A DNA stretch of 54,913 nt from Acidobacteriota bacterium (GCA_018268935.1 JAFDVS010000085.1:1-54913), one strand, 5' to 3'. Shown: positions 1-8,419, numbered from the stretch's first letter. Made by a program: numbers and translations. Notes: generated by a model from the letters alone, not told the origin.

Positions 1-513
1 TGGTCGGATGCGCGAGTGATCTGGGAGAACGGGGCGGCGTTGAATGTGCAGAACTCGCTGAGTTTTCCGGATGCCGCGCCGGGGACGAATACGCAGGGGA
101 TGACGTTGTATTTCGCGACGGCGGATACGGGCGGATGGCTGCAGCATGACGATCAGTATCGAGGCATGCGGTATAGCTATGTACGCAATCCGGGTGGTGC
201 GGGCGCGACACAGTTTGCCGAACCGAGTCCGGATTACATGCAGTATGTGGATCTGGGCGGGCCGGGGTTGACGCCAGTTGGGTATGGTGTGCGGTCTGTG
301 GAGTACATTGTGGATCAGATTCTGCGGGTGGAAGGGACGCTGGAAGAACGGCAGCGGATTCTCGCGGAGATTGATGCGGCGGGAGTGATGGCGACGCCGG
401 CGAACTCGCGGTATAACGAGTACGTGACGGAGGCGGGGCGGCTTTCCATTCTGAACGGCGGAAGAGAGGTGTCGATTGATTACGCCGGTGACAAAGTCCA
501 TTTCCGGTATTAG
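1..513 (+). CDS. Gfo/Idh/MocA-type oxidoreductase, C-terminal part (5' end outside window)
   Basis: The frame is open from base 1 (first codons W-S-D-A-R-V-I-W), so this is the tail of a longer gene. The first GTG (base 16) is internal, not a start. The visible 171 residues lack the NAD-binding Rossmann domain, which would lie upstream. They resemble the C-terminal substrate domain of Gfo/Idh/MocA sugar or inositol dehydrogenases: a beta-rich part (N-V-Q-N-S-L-S-F-P), a G-Y-G-V-R-S-V-E helix typical of the end of the fold, and a closing segment where neighbours often carry 'GREV'. These enzymes oxidise or reduce sugars and related polyols in the cytoplasm. The stop overlaps the next gene by 38 bases, so the two are probably co-transcribed. 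Assignment rests on overall sequence character; substrate unknown. Confidence 0.55.
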   Translation, partial: WSDARVIWENGAALNVQNSLSFPDAAPGTNTQGMTLYFATADTGGWLQHDDQYRGMRYSYVRNPGGAGATQFAEPSPDYMQYVDLGGPGLTPVGYGVRSVEYIVDQILRVEGTLEERQRILAEIDAAGVMATPANSRYNEYVTEAGRLSILNGGREVSIDYAGDKVHFRY

Positions 514-853
514 CCGGTGGCTGCTGTGCCTGCTGATTGCGCTGGTGGCGCTCGAGGCGCAGGGGTTCCGGTCGGCACGGCAGTACGATGAACATTTCGT
601 CAAACACGGACAGGAATTCGGGAAAATCAGCAAAGCGCAGTATTTGAAATACGCGCAGGAGTTTCGGGATGCTCCCAAGGGCGGAGATATTCTGGAGTCG
701 GTGCGGGCGGATGGGGTGGTGACGCGGTTTCACAAGAAGAAGGGCTGGTTTCTGGCGTTCAACAAGGATCGGACGATCCGGACGTTTTTTATTCCGAATG
801 ATGGGGAGCGGTATTTTCATCGGCAGGCGCGGCGTCCGCCGGAGAGGAATTGA
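476..853 (+). CDS. Small exported protein resembling BECR-fold nuclease toxin domains
   Basis: 125 residues from TTG 476; GTG 488 is an equally good start and keeps the same export signal. Residues about 14-30 form a hydrophobic segment after basic residues, ending A-L-E-A-Q-G, like a Sec signal peptide. The mature part (about 95 residues) has the layout of C-terminal domains of contact-dependent/polymorphic toxins of the barnase-EndoU-colicin-RelE (BECR) group: H-x-x-K-H-G-x-E-F-G, a tyrosine/alanine helix, then T-R-F, a G-W-F-L-A-F strand and I-R-T-F-F-I-P near the end. In those toxins this is an RNase domain; activity here is inferred. It overlaps the upstream oxidoreductase and abuts the next gene (stop 851-853, GTG 854). 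It is odd that the domain stands alone instead of capping a large toxin. Confidence 0.5.
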   Translation: MITPVTKSISGISRWLLCLLIALVALEAQGFRSARQYDEHFVKHGQEFGKISKAQYLKYAQEFRDAPKGGDILESVRADGVVTRFHKKKGWFLAFNKDRTIRTFFIPNDGERYFHRQARRPPERN

Positions 854-1219
854 GTGATGACGGAAGCGGAAGTGAAGGAATTTTTGAAGGAGAACGGGTA
901 CCCGGAGCACCTGGTTAAGGCGGGGAAGAAGGGGCTCATTGCGCAGTGGGAGCAGTTTGTGAGCCAGGTGGAGCATGGGTACACGCTGCATCTGGAGGAT
1001 TACCGGAACGATCTGGATCTGCGGGCGATTTTGTCGCGGCTGGGATTGCAGGCGGAAGTGGAAGAGGCCGATGCGCGGTTGCGGAAGGTGCTGGTGTTTA
1101 GCGAGGCGTCGGTGTGGGATTGCGAGGATAACCCGGATGCGTTCTGGCTGTATGGATATCCGCGGAATGCGAAGGGGGATTTGCTGGACGATTTGCGGAG
1201 CGAAGGGTTTGTGGAGTGA
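854..1219 (+). CDS. Small acidic protein, candidate immunity partner of the preceding toxin-like protein
   Basis: 121 residues, starting at GTG 854 or ATG 857, directly after the stop of the toxin-like gene, with a GGAGAGG ribosome site at 841-847. No signal peptide or membrane segment. It is rich in acidic residues and predicted helix, as immunity proteins that mask basic RNase domains often are. I do not recognise a family. The immunity role is inferred only from position, size, charge and zero spacing. The GNAT gene begins 4 bases before its stop, so all three are probably translated from one message. An alternative is an unrelated small cytoplasmic protein. Confidence 0.45.
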   Translation: MMTEAEVKEFLKENGYPEHLVKAGKKGLIAQWEQFVSQVEHGYTLHLEDYRNDLDLRAILSRLGLQAEVEEADARLRKVLVFSEASVWDCEDNPDAFWLYGYPRNAKGDLLDDLRSEGFVE

Positions 1220-1749
1220 TTGAGACTCCGCGCCTCAAGCTGCGGTTGTGGCGGGATTCGGACCGGGCTCCGTTTGCGGAGTTGAATGCGGATCCGGAGG
1301 TGATGCGGCATTTTCCGGCGACGTTGACGCGGGCGGGGAGTGACGATTTGGTGGACCGGATTGAGCGGCATTATGAGCGGCACGGGTTCACGGTGTATGC
1401 GGCGGAGCGGAAGGATAGCGGGGAGTTCATCGGGTTTATCGGGCTGGCGGCGCCGGAGTGGGAGGCGTACTTTACGCCGTGCGTGGAGATTGGGTGGAGA
1501 TTGGCGGCGAAGCACTGGAATCAGGGGTTCGCGACGGAGGGGGCTCGGGCGGCATTGCGGTATGGGTTTGAGGTGCTGGGGCTGAAGGAGATTGTGTCGT
1601 TTGCGGTGGTGGGGAATGTGGCTTCGCGGCGGGTGATGGAGAAGATCGGGATGAGGTATGAGGGGGAGTTTGATCATCCGCGGTTACCGGAGGGGCATGC
1701 GCTGCGGAGGCATGTGTTGTACCGAGTGGGCGCTACCGACTGCCGGTGA
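1216..1749 (+). CDS. GNAT acetyltransferase, RimJ/RimL type
   Basis: 177 residues from GTG 1216, overlapping the previous stop by GTGA. The opening I-E-T-P-R-L-x-L-R-x-W and F-A-E-L-N-A-D-P-E-V-M are the standard N-terminus of the RimJ/RimL branch. The middle has E-I-G-W-R-L and the acetyl-CoA-binding loop Q-G-F-A-T-E-G-A (about residues 98-105). The later N-V-A-S-R-R-V-M-E-K-I-G-M is the conserved C-terminal helix and turn. Members acetylate protein N-termini, antibiotics or small amines; the substrate cannot be told from sequence. It is the last gene of the rightward group, and its 3' end overlaps the convergent NDH-2 gene by 17 bases. Confidence 0.85.
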   Translation: MIETPRLKLRLWRDSDRAPFAELNADPEVMRHFPATLTRAGSDDLVDRIERHYERHGFTVYAAERKDSGEFIGFIGLAAPEWEAYFTPCVEIGWRLAAKHWNQGFATEGARAALRYGFEVLGLKEIVSFAVVGNVASRRVMEKIGMRYEGEFDHPRLPEGHALRRHVLYRVGATDCR

Positions 1750-3001
1750 TGAGGCGGGCTCCGCGGTTGAAGGTGAAGTAGTGGAAGGCCCACTGGATGA
1801 AGACGAGGACCCGGTTCTGGAAGCCGACGATGTACATGAGGTGAATGAAGAGCCAGGCTAGCCAGGCCATGAGGCCGGTGAAGCGGACGGAGCCGAAGTC
1901 GGCTACGGCGGAGGCTCGGCCGATGACGGCGAGGCTGCCTTTGTCCCAGTAACGGAAGGGGGCGGGGGCGGGTTTGTTTTGTGCGCGGGCGGTGATGGCG
2001 CGGGCGGCGTATTGGCCCATCTGCATGGCGGCGGGAGCGACTCCGGGGACGGGCTTGCCGTCTTGCGTGATGGCAGCGAGATCGCCGACTGCGAAGATGC
2101 CGGGGTGCGAGGCGACGGTGAGATCGGAGTTGACGAGGACGCGTCCGGCACGGTCGAGGGCGACGCCGGTGCGCTCGGCGAGCAGGCGGCCTATTGGTGA
2201 GGCTTGGACTCCGGCGGCCCAGAATACAGTTTTGGCGGGGATGTGTTCGGGGCCAGTGGGTGTTTCGACGGAGACTCCATCGGCGTCGATGGCAGTTACC
2301 TTCACCTTGGTGCGGGTGCGGACGGAGAGTTTGATGAGGGACTTTTCGGCTGACGCGGAGAGTTCGGCGGGGTAGACGGAAAGGACACGGTCGCCTGCAT
2401 CGAGGAGGAGGATTTCGGCCTCTTCGGGGCGGATGCGGCGGAACTCTTCGCGGAGGGTTTTGTTGGCGATTTCACCGATTGCTCCGGCGAGTTCGACACC
2501 GGTGGGGCCTGCGCCGACGATGACGAAGCGGAGCCATTGGCGGCGGAGAGCGGCGTCGGGCTCCATTTCAGCGGCTTCGAAGGCGTAGAGCATGCGGCGG
2601 CGCATTTCGGTGGCGTCTTCGAGGGTTTTGAGGCCGGGGGCGAACTGCTCCCACTGGGGGTTGCCGAAGTAGCTGTGGGTGGCGCCGGTGGCGACGATCA
2701 AGGAGTCGTAGGGGACGAGGCGGCCGGATTGGAGGGCGACGGTGCGGGCGTTGGGGTCGATGTCGCGGACTTCGCCGAGGAGGACTTCGGCGTTCGATTG
2801 ATTGCGAAGGGCGGCACGGATGGGGGACGCAATGTCGCCGGGGGAGAGGCCGCCGGTGGCCACCTGGTACAAGAGCGGCTGGAAGAGATGGAAGTTGCGT
2901 TTGTCGATGATGGTGATGTCGACGGGGGAGCGGCGCAAGGCTTGGGCGGCGTAGAGGCCGCCGAAACCGCCGCCAATGATGACGACGCGGTGACGGGTCA
3001 T
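1733..3001 (-). CDS. ndh: Type II NADH dehydrogenase (NDH-2)
   Basis: 422 residues. It oxidises NADH and passes electrons to quinone at the membrane surface without pumping protons. Two dinucleotide-binding motifs are visible: G-G-G-F-G-G at residues 10-15 (FAD) and V-G-A-G-P-T-G at 162-168 (NADH). The quinone-site signature Q-P-L-L-Y-Q-V-A-T is at 41-49, and F-A-V-G-D at 303-307 contacts FAD. A hydrophobic C-terminal stretch (about 372-392, W-L-A-W-L-F-I-H-L-M-Y) fits the membrane anchor of this family. Length is normal for NDH-2. Its start overlaps the stop of the upstream M50 protease gene by 4 bases, indicating a two-gene operon with coupled translation. Confidence 0.92.
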   Translation of the reverse strand: MTRHRVVIIGGGFGGLYAAQALRRSPVDITIIDKRNFHLFQPLLYQVATGGLSPGDIASPIRAALRNQSNAEVLLGEVRDIDPNARTVALQSGRLVPYDSLIVATGATHSYFGNPQWEQFAPGLKTLEDATEMRRRMLYAFEAAEMEPDAALRRQWLRFVIVGAGPTGVELAGAIGEIANKTLREEFRRIRPEEAEILLLDAGDRVLSVYPAELSASAEKSLIKLSVRTRTKVKVTAIDADGVSVETPTGPEHIPAKTVFWAAGVQASPIGRLLAERTGVALDRAGRVLVNSDLTVASHPGIFAVGDLAAITQDGKPVPGVAPAAMQMGQYAARAITARAQNKPAPAPFRYWDKGSLAVIGRASAVADFGSVRFTGLMAWLAWLFIHLMYIVGFQNRVLVFIQWAFHYFTFNRGARLITGSR

Positions 3002-4113
3002 GCTTCGCGATCCAGGCCCATGCGTTTGAGGAGAAGGAATTCGGTGACGTTTTCGGTGGTGATCATGCCGAGGAGTTTGCCTTCCTGCATGACGAGCATG
3101 CAGTTGCCGGATTGGGCGAGCATGGGCATGGCATCGGAGAGTGGGGATTCGGGGTTGAGGGCCCAGAATTCACGGTCCATGACACTGGCGACGTAGGCAT
3201 CGGGGCCTTCCTGGGCCATGGCACGGAGGAGTGCGCCGCGGCCGAGGAGGCCGAGGACCTGATCGCCGAGCATGACGGGGAAATCCTGTTGAGAAGTGGA
3301 GAGGAGGAGGTTGGCGGCGTCGCGGATGGTGTCGCCATGGGAGAGGGTGCGGTAGTCGGTGATCATCGCCATGCGCACGGGAACGCCTTCGAGCAGGGCT
3401 CGGCCGATGACGGCGGCGTTTTCCTGGACGGCGCCGAGGTAGACGAAGAAGGCAACAAAGACGAGAAGGAAATTAGCGCTGATGAGGCCATAGAGTCCCA
3501 TGAGGATGGCGAGGACGCGTCCGGCGCGGGCGGCGGTTTCGGTGGCGGCGGTCTCGCCGCGCTTGAGGGCAAGCATGGCGCGGAGGATACGGCCTCCGTC
3601 CATGGGGAAGGCGGGGAGGAGATTGAAGAGGGCGAGGACGATGTTGCCGGCGGCGACCTGGCCGATGAGGTCGCCGGATTTGCGGGCGAAGATTTTTTCC
3701 ACATCGATGGTGCCATTGAAGGCAGCGGCTGCGCCGAGGAGAGCGGCGGCGATGATGATGTTGACGACGGGGCCGGCGAGAGCGATCCAGAGTTCTTCGC
3801 GCGGTTTGGGATTGCGCTCGAGGCGGGCGACGCCGCCGATGGGGAACATGACGATCTCTTCGGTGCCGATGCCGTAGCGGCGGGAGACGAGGGCGTGGCC
3901 GAGTTCGTGGAGGAGAACGGAAGCGAAGAGGGCGAGGACGTAGATAGCGGCTTCGGCACCGGAGGGGCCTTCGAGGCCGACGGCGATGAGGAAGACGACG
4001 AGGAGGACGAAGGTGAAATGGAAGCGGACAGGGACTCCGAACAGGCGGATGGAGAGGAGGCTTCCGGGAGTGGCGCGGGAAGATTGAGATCGGTCCACGG
4101 CGGCTATGGACAC
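2998..4113 (-). CDS. M50 site-2-type membrane metalloprotease with C-terminal CBS pair
   Basis: 371 residues, starting at GTG 4113. The zinc-binding motif H-E-L-G-H is at residues 69-73 in a hydrophobic segment, and the third ligand is in N-L-L-P-A-F-P-M-D-G-G-R at 164-175. Together these are the active site of site-2 proteases of the SpoIVFB/YdcA-like branch. G-P-V-V-N (114-118) lies between them. About five or six membrane segments occupy residues 25-235. Residues about 245-365 make two CBS domains, which in related enzymes bind adenine nucleotides and gate activity. The enzyme would cut a transmembrane substrate within the membrane; none is identifiable. It overlaps ndh by 4 bases, and a 105-base gap with an inverted repeat separates it from the kinase gene upstream. 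Confidence 0.9.
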   Translation of the reverse strand: MSIAAVDRSQSSRATPGSLLSIRLFGVPVRFHFTFVLLVVFLIAVGLEGPSGAEAAIYVLALFASVLLHELGHALVSRRYGIGTEEIVMFPIGGVARLERNPKPREELWIALAGPVVNIIIAAALLGAAAAFNGTIDVEKIFARKSGDLIGQVAAGNIVLALFNLLPAFPMDGGRILRAMLALKRGETAATETAARAGRVLAILMGLYGLISANFLLVFVAFFVYLGAVQENAAVIGRALLEGVPVRMAMITDYRTLSHGDTIRDAANLLLSTSQQDFPVMLGDQVLGLLGRGALLRAMAQEGPDAYVASVMDREFWALNPESPLSDAMPMLAQSGNCMLVMQEGKLLGMITTENVTEFLLLKRMGLDREA

Positions 4114-4163
4114 GATAACACTAAAACGCCTGGCGTTCCCTGGCCTGTGCGGGCTTCTAAGCT

Positions 4164-4219
4164 AAGGAACACGCGCAAAACGGAGCCCGCCCGCGCCTTG
4201 ATGCAGGCGCGTGTTCCTT
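4164..4219. repeat. 13-bp perfect inverted repeat between kinase and protease genes
   Basis: AAGGAACACGCGC at 4164-4176 is matched by its exact reverse complement at 4207-4219, with a 30-base centre. Inside is a second small stem (GCGCC / GGCGC around 4193-4210). It lies immediately after the kinase stop codon (which starts at 4221 on the minus strand), so it may end or attenuate that transcript. No run of T follows, so a classic intrinsic terminator is not clear. It could also be a dispersed palindromic element. Confidence 0.5.
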
Positions 4220-6822
4220 CAGTACTGGCGGCGCGGAGCGTGCCCTTTGCGCTTTTGTGCCCCGAGTGAGGTATGGAAGCCGTAGAAACTGATAGCGGCC
4301 ATGAATACGGCGAGAAACATCCCGTAGGGGGCATACCAGAGCGATGTATCGCGTGGGACCGGGTGGAGCCAGGAGCAGAAGAAGAAGAACATATAAGCGG
4401 CGAGGGCGAGGAGGCCAAAGCGAGCAAGGCAGAAGACACTGGTGGCTGCCTGAACGGCGGTCAACACGTAGAGTGCGGCGGAACTGCCAAAGGTAATTGA
4501 CAGGTAGGCAAATGAGACGACCGTGGTCAGGAGGGCGGCGACCCATTGGCGCCGGGCGGGTATGAAGGCAAGGGTGAAGAGGAGGGCCACGAAGATGGAC
4601 GTGAAGATGGATGTCGGGACGACAGAGAGCACATTGGAGAACAGCTCGAGCCAATTGGCTGGGGGCACGATGGCCAAAGGGGCGACTGGCTTGTAGAGCG
4701 CTTCGATACGGAGCCCGAAGTTCGCGGCAAGGGCATGGCCGGTCAGGCCGAGGGCTCCACCGGCGAGGAGATCGCGGCCGACCATAGGATCGCGAGGGTC
4801 ACCGGAGAGGAGCCGGGCCCAGCCAACCAGGAGGTTGGGCCAATAGCGGCGGATATAGGGCTCGATGGCGAGATAGCCTACCCAACCGAAAGCAGCATAA
4901 AGGAGGCTGAGGGCGAGGTGGTTCCGGAGCACGGAGACGCCTGCCAAGCCCGAGGCGAAATGGGCGACGAAGAGGCGGCTGACGGCGACACAGAGGAAGA
5001 TGGCAGTGGCGAGGCGGAAAGCGCCTTTACGGTCGGCGCGGCCGAGGCGGAAGTTGAGCCGGGCGAGGAAGAGGGTGACCACGATGAACATGGCGACCAT
5101 GAAGAGTTCGAAGATGCGGGACAGGCCGCCACTGATATCGGCGCGGAAGGATTCCCGCCGTTCATAGCCATCCCAGGGGAAACGGATGCGGAACCATGAA
5201 GGGCGGGATTGGATGGCGGCAGCTTCGATGCGGAGAGGGATGGTGGGATGATCCGGGTGGTGGCCGGTCCAGGCGGCGCGAGTGGCGGCATAGTGGGGCG
5301 GCAGAATTTCAGGAATGGCCGGCGTGTAACGTTCCGGCGACAGGCCGGCGGCAGTGAAGAGGGGACGCCAATCGATGGTGGCGGGTTGAGAAGGCGATTT
5401 GGGATCGGGGACAACGCTGAATTCGATGAGGCGGCCGTTGGGGTCGAAGAGGACGCGAGCCATGCCTGGGATGTTGTCCGGGGGATTGGCGAGATTGACG
5501 AAGCCATTGGGCTCAGCGATCAGGGATTGGGGGCTCTGGCGATAGAAGAAGAAGAAAGTGAGGGGCTGGCCGGTGACGATGGAGGACCAGAACTCGGCGG
5601 TGCGCTGATTGCGGAGGAGGTATTCCCAATAGGAGGTCTCCGAGGTAAAGGAATAGAAACGATCCGACGGAGGGGCGGAGTAGCCGAGGGATTGGATGAG
5701 TTCGGCGGCCCTGTCGGCAAGGACTTCGGGGGATTTGCGCAGTGGAACGACGGGGTGCAGATGCGCAGGGCTGGGATGAAACAGCAGGAAGTAGGTAGCC
5801 AGCCAGGAGAGTAAGAGGAACGTAAGAGCGGCAGGAAGGCGCAGACTGCCCGTCTTCGGGGCGGCGGCGACCATTTCCGGGGAAGGGGTTTCGCCGGCGG
5901 CCATGGCGGCGAGAAGGGGATCGCCACCGGGGAGGGCGAGGCCAACCTGGGCAGCGGAAGGGGGTCGATTGTTTGGGTCTTTTTCCAGGCAGCGGAGGAT
6001 GACGCGTTCGGCGATGGGGTCGATGTCTTTGACGTGTGTTGAAGGAGAGGAGGGCTGGGAGGTTTGGTGGAGGGATTGGAACTCGCGGAAGGTTTGTGCG
6101 TCGAAGACGCGGCGGCCCGTGTAGATCTCGTAGAGGACGAGGCCGAGGGCGTAGATGTCGCTGCGCGTCGTCGCTTCTTTGCCGGAGAGCTGCTCGGGGG
6201 CCATGTAGGCGGGTGTGCCGGCGAGGGCCTCCGGGCCGCGAGCTTCGCCGTGCAGGACGGCAAGGCCGAAGTCGGTGATACGCGCTTTTCCGCGGCCATC
6301 GAGCATGATGTTGGCTGGTTTGAGGTCGCGGTGGAGGACGCCCTGATCATGGGCGGCGGCGAGTCCGGCACAGATTTCGCGGCCGATTTGGGAGGCTTTA
6401 TCACCCGGGAGGCGTCCGATGCGGCGGAGGAGCGAAGCCAAGTCTTCCCCGTCGATGTATTCCATTGAGAGGAAGTGCTGGCCCTGCTCTTCGCCAATGT
6501 CGTAGACGCGGCAGACGGAGGAGTGTGCGACCTGGCGGGCGATGCGGACTTCGTTATGGAAACGGGCAAGGGCGGCGGGGTCGAGGGCGGCGGCGCGGGG
6601 AAGGAACTTGAGGGCCACGATCTGGCGGAGTTTCAGATCTTCGGCTTTGTAAACCTCGCCCATGCCGCCTTCGCCGAGTAAATTGAGAATGCGGTAGCGG
6701 CCGGCATGGATCATGGCTCCGGGGACGAAGCGGCCCTCAATCGACGGCTGCGGTGGAGGCGGTGGGACTGCCGCAGGGCGCGTCACATCGCCGGCCGAAT
6801 CGGGGGGCATGGGAATTCTCAC
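4219..6822 (-). CDS. Ser/Thr protein kinase with large multi-spanning membrane domain
   Basis: 867 residues from GTG 6822 (ATG 6810 possible). The N-terminal cytoplasmic kinase is complete: G-E-G-G-M-G-E-V-Y-K (50-59), lysine 72 in V-A-L-K, H-R-D-L-K-P-A-N with the catalytic Asp at about 166, D-F-G at 184-186 and A-P-E at 209-211. A membrane helix follows at about 331-348. Then comes an extracytoplasmic region of about 200 residues, and roughly eight further hydrophobic segments from about 570 to 850. The C-terminal membrane half has no family I recognise. The architecture suggests a receptor kinase that senses something in the envelope. The gene is separated by 105 bases from the protease downstream and 33 bases from the LysR gene upstream. 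Confidence 0.88.
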   Translation of the reverse strand: MRIPMPPDSAGDVTRPAAVPPPPPQPSIEGRFVPGAMIHAGRYRILNLLGEGGMGEVYKAEDLKLRQIVALKFLPRAAALDPAALARFHNEVRIARQVAHSSVCRVYDIGEEQGQHFLSMEYIDGEDLASLLRRIGRLPGDKASQIGREICAGLAAAHDQGVLHRDLKPANIMLDGRGKARITDFGLAVLHGEARGPEALAGTPAYMAPEQLSGKEATTRSDIYALGLVLYEIYTGRRVFDAQTFREFQSLHQTSQPSSPSTHVKDIDPIAERVILRCLEKDPNNRPPSAAQVGLALPGGDPLLAAMAAGETPSPEMVAAAPKTGSLRLPAALTFLLLSWLATYFLLFHPSPAHLHPVVPLRKSPEVLADRAAELIQSLGYSAPPSDRFYSFTSETSYWEYLLRNQRTAEFWSSIVTGQPLTFFFFYRQSPQSLIAEPNGFVNLANPPDNIPGMARVLFDPNGRLIEFSVVPDPKSPSQPATIDWRPLFTAAGLSPERYTPAIPEILPPHYAATRAAWTGHHPDHPTIPLRIEAAAIQSRPSWFRIRFPWDGYERRESFRADISGGLSRIFELFMVAMFIVVTLFLARLNFRLGRADRKGAFRLATAIFLCVAVSRLFVAHFASGLAGVSVLRNHLALSLLYAAFGWVGYLAIEPYIRRYWPNLLVGWARLLSGDPRDPMVGRDLLAGGALGLTGHALAANFGLRIEALYKPVAPLAIVPPANWLELFSNVLSVVPTSIFTSIFVALLFTLAFIPARRQWVAALLTTVVSFAYLSITFGSSAALYVLTAVQAATSVFCLARFGLLALAAYMFFFFCSWLHPVPRDTSLWYAPYGMFLAVFMAAISFYGFHTSLGAQKRKGHAPRRQY

Positions 6823-6855
6823 TATGGTACATCAGGAGGTGGACAATGGAAGGAT

Positions 6856-7758
6856 TCAGCCCACGGTAACCTGAGGCTGCTCGGCTTCCTGGAGGAGGTC
6901 GAGGAAGGCTTGGGCGGCACGGTTGAGGCGTTTCTTTCGGGAGTAGATGATACCGAGGGGGCGGATGAGGCCTGGGGCTTCGAGGGGGATGCCGACGAGA
7001 CGGCCTTCGGCGATTTCGCCGCGCATCATGCGCGCCGGGACGATGCTGACGCAATTGCCGAGGCTGAGAGCCTCCTTGACCATCGGGATGGAGTCAAAGT
7101 GCTTGGAGATTTTCACCGCGACGCTGCTGTCTTTGAGGAACCGGTCCACGTCTTTGCGGATGGGGAGTTCGGGATCGAAGGCGATGAACTCCATACCGTC
7201 GAGGTCGTTGGGTTGGACTTTGGTGAGAAGGGCGATGGGGTGGGAAGGAGCGGCGGCCACCACCATTTCCTCTTCGCGCCAGGGAATGACGGAGATGTCC
7301 TTGCCGGAATTGGGGTAGCTGACGAGGCCGAGATCGGCTTTGTCGCCGCGGATGGATTCGTAGACTTTTTCGGGACGGACGTATTCCACTTCGAGGGTAG
7401 CCTGGGGGAAGCGCTGGGCGAACAAGGACTCGAGGCGGGACATTTCCACGAGGCCGACGGAGAAGATGGAGGCCACGCGGACGGTGCCGACTACCGCTGT
7501 TTTGAGCTGGCTGATGGCGTTGTTGAATTCTTCGCTGCGGCGGAGGAGATCGCGGCAGAGGCCGAGATAGAGGTGACCGGCTTCGGTGAGTTGGATGGGG
7601 CGGCGGGAGCGGTCAATCAAGTCCATGCCGACGATGCGCTCGAGTTCCTGGATATGCTGGCTGGCGGCGCTTTGGCTGATGTCGTTGAGGGCAGCGCCAC
7701 GGCTCAAGCTACCGGTTTCGGCGATGTCGCGAAACAACTTCTGGTGAAAGAAGTCCAC
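6856..7758 (-). CDS. LysR-family transcriptional regulator
   Basis: 300 residues from GTG 7758. Residues 1-60 are the winged helix-turn-helix (F-x-D-I-A-E-T-G-S-L-S-R-G-A, then S-Q-S-A-A-S-Q-H-I-Q-E-L-E), and L-T-E-A-G-H follows at the wing. Residues about 90-295 form the type 2 periplasmic-binding-like effector domain; the region around F-S-V-G-L-V-E-M and V-A-A-A-P-S-H-P resembles CysB/CysL-like members. These proteins bind DNA as tetramers and switch with a small ligand. The gene sits 25 bases downstream of the uridine-kinase-like gene on the same strand, so they probably share a transcript. The target genes are not evident. Confidence 0.9.
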   Translation of the reverse strand: MDFFHQKLFRDIAETGSLSRGAALNDISQSAASQHIQELERIVGMDLIDRSRRPIQLTEAGHLYLGLCRDLLRRSEEFNNAISQLKTAVVGTVRVASIFSVGLVEMSRLESLFAQRFPQATLEVEYVRPEKVYESIRGDKADLGLVSYPNSGKDISVIPWREEEMVVAAAPSHPIALLTKVQPNDLDGMEFIAFDPELPIRKDVDRFLKDSSVAVKISKHFDSIPMVKEALSLGNCVSIVPARMMRGEIAEGRLVGIPLEAPGLIRPLGIIYSRKKRLNRAAQAFLDLLQEAEQPQVTVG

Positions 7759-7783
7759 AGAGGCACACTACCATAAGACTGTC

Positions 7784-8419
7784 TTATTTAGCAATCAGTG
7801 ATTCAGAGAAGGTGCTTATCTTGCTGATGAATTGGAGCGAGAGGTGGCCGTTGGACTCGATGTCGCGGGTTCCATCGAGGACGAGGCCGGCGAATTGGCG
7901 GGTGGGCTCGACGTAGAGGCAGCGCATGGGCTCGACGGTGTCATGGTATTGGGTACGGACGGAGAACTCGCTGCGGCCGCGCTCGCGCTGGTCGCGGAAG
8001 ACGCGGCGATCGAGGCAGATGGGGTTGGAGGCTTCGATGTAGATGCCGGCGCAATAGAGGGGACGGATGGCGTCCCAGTAAAGAGAAAAGAGTCCTTCGA
8101 CGATCAAATAGCCATGGGGCTCAAGGCGTACGGATTCCGGTTTACGGGTATGGCGGGCGAAGTCGTAGACGGGATGGTCGACCGGCTGGCCGGCACGGAG
8201 GCAGGAAAGATGGTGGAAAAGCAAGTCATCGTCGATGGAAGCGGGTTCATCAAAGTTGACATGCGAACGTTCTTCGAGGGTCAAGTGGTCGAGCGGGCGG
8301 TAGTAGGCATCGATGGGGAGGATGGAGGCCTGGAGGCGGGTGGCGAGCCAGGCGGCGAGGGTTCCTTTGCCGGCGCAGGAAGGCCCGGCAATGGCGATGA
8401 TGTGAAGCGGCGAGGACAT
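7784..8419 (-). CDS. Uridine kinase-like P-loop phosphotransferase
   Basis: 211 residues from ATG 8419. The Walker A loop G-P-S-C-A-G-K-G-T is at residues 12-20. It is followed by P-I-D-A-Y-Y (about 36-41), N-F-D-E-P (about 54-58), Y-D-F-A-R-H-T-R and E-G-L-F-S-L-Y, the order of motifs in uridine kinase and phosphoribulokinase relatives. It would phosphorylate uridine or cytidine with ATP in pyrimidine salvage. The serine normally in the P-loop (G-K-S/T) is replaced by glycine-threonine (K-G-T), a tolerated variant. Length is normal. It is divergent from the large secreted protein gene at 8485 and precedes the LysR gene. Confidence 0.78.
   Translation of the reverse strand: MSSPLHIIAIAGPSCAGKGTLAAWLATRLQASILPIDAYYRPLDHLTLEERSHVNFDEPASIDDDLLFHHLSCLRAGQPVDHPVYDFARHTRKPESVRLEPHGYLIVEGLFSLYWDAIRPLYCAGIYIEASNPICLDRRVFRDQRERGRSEFSVRTQYHDTVEPMRCLYVEPTRQFAGLVLDGTRDIESNGHLSLQFISKISTFSESLIAK

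Noticed and set aside
3112..4269. 385-residue open frame antisense to the M50 protease
   Set aside because: Low-complexity acidic and glycine-rich product with no family; the opposite strand has H-E-L-G-H and CBS motifs.
6706..7776. 356-residue frame antisense to the LysR gene
   Set aside because: No recognisable domain; LysR on the other strand is unambiguous.
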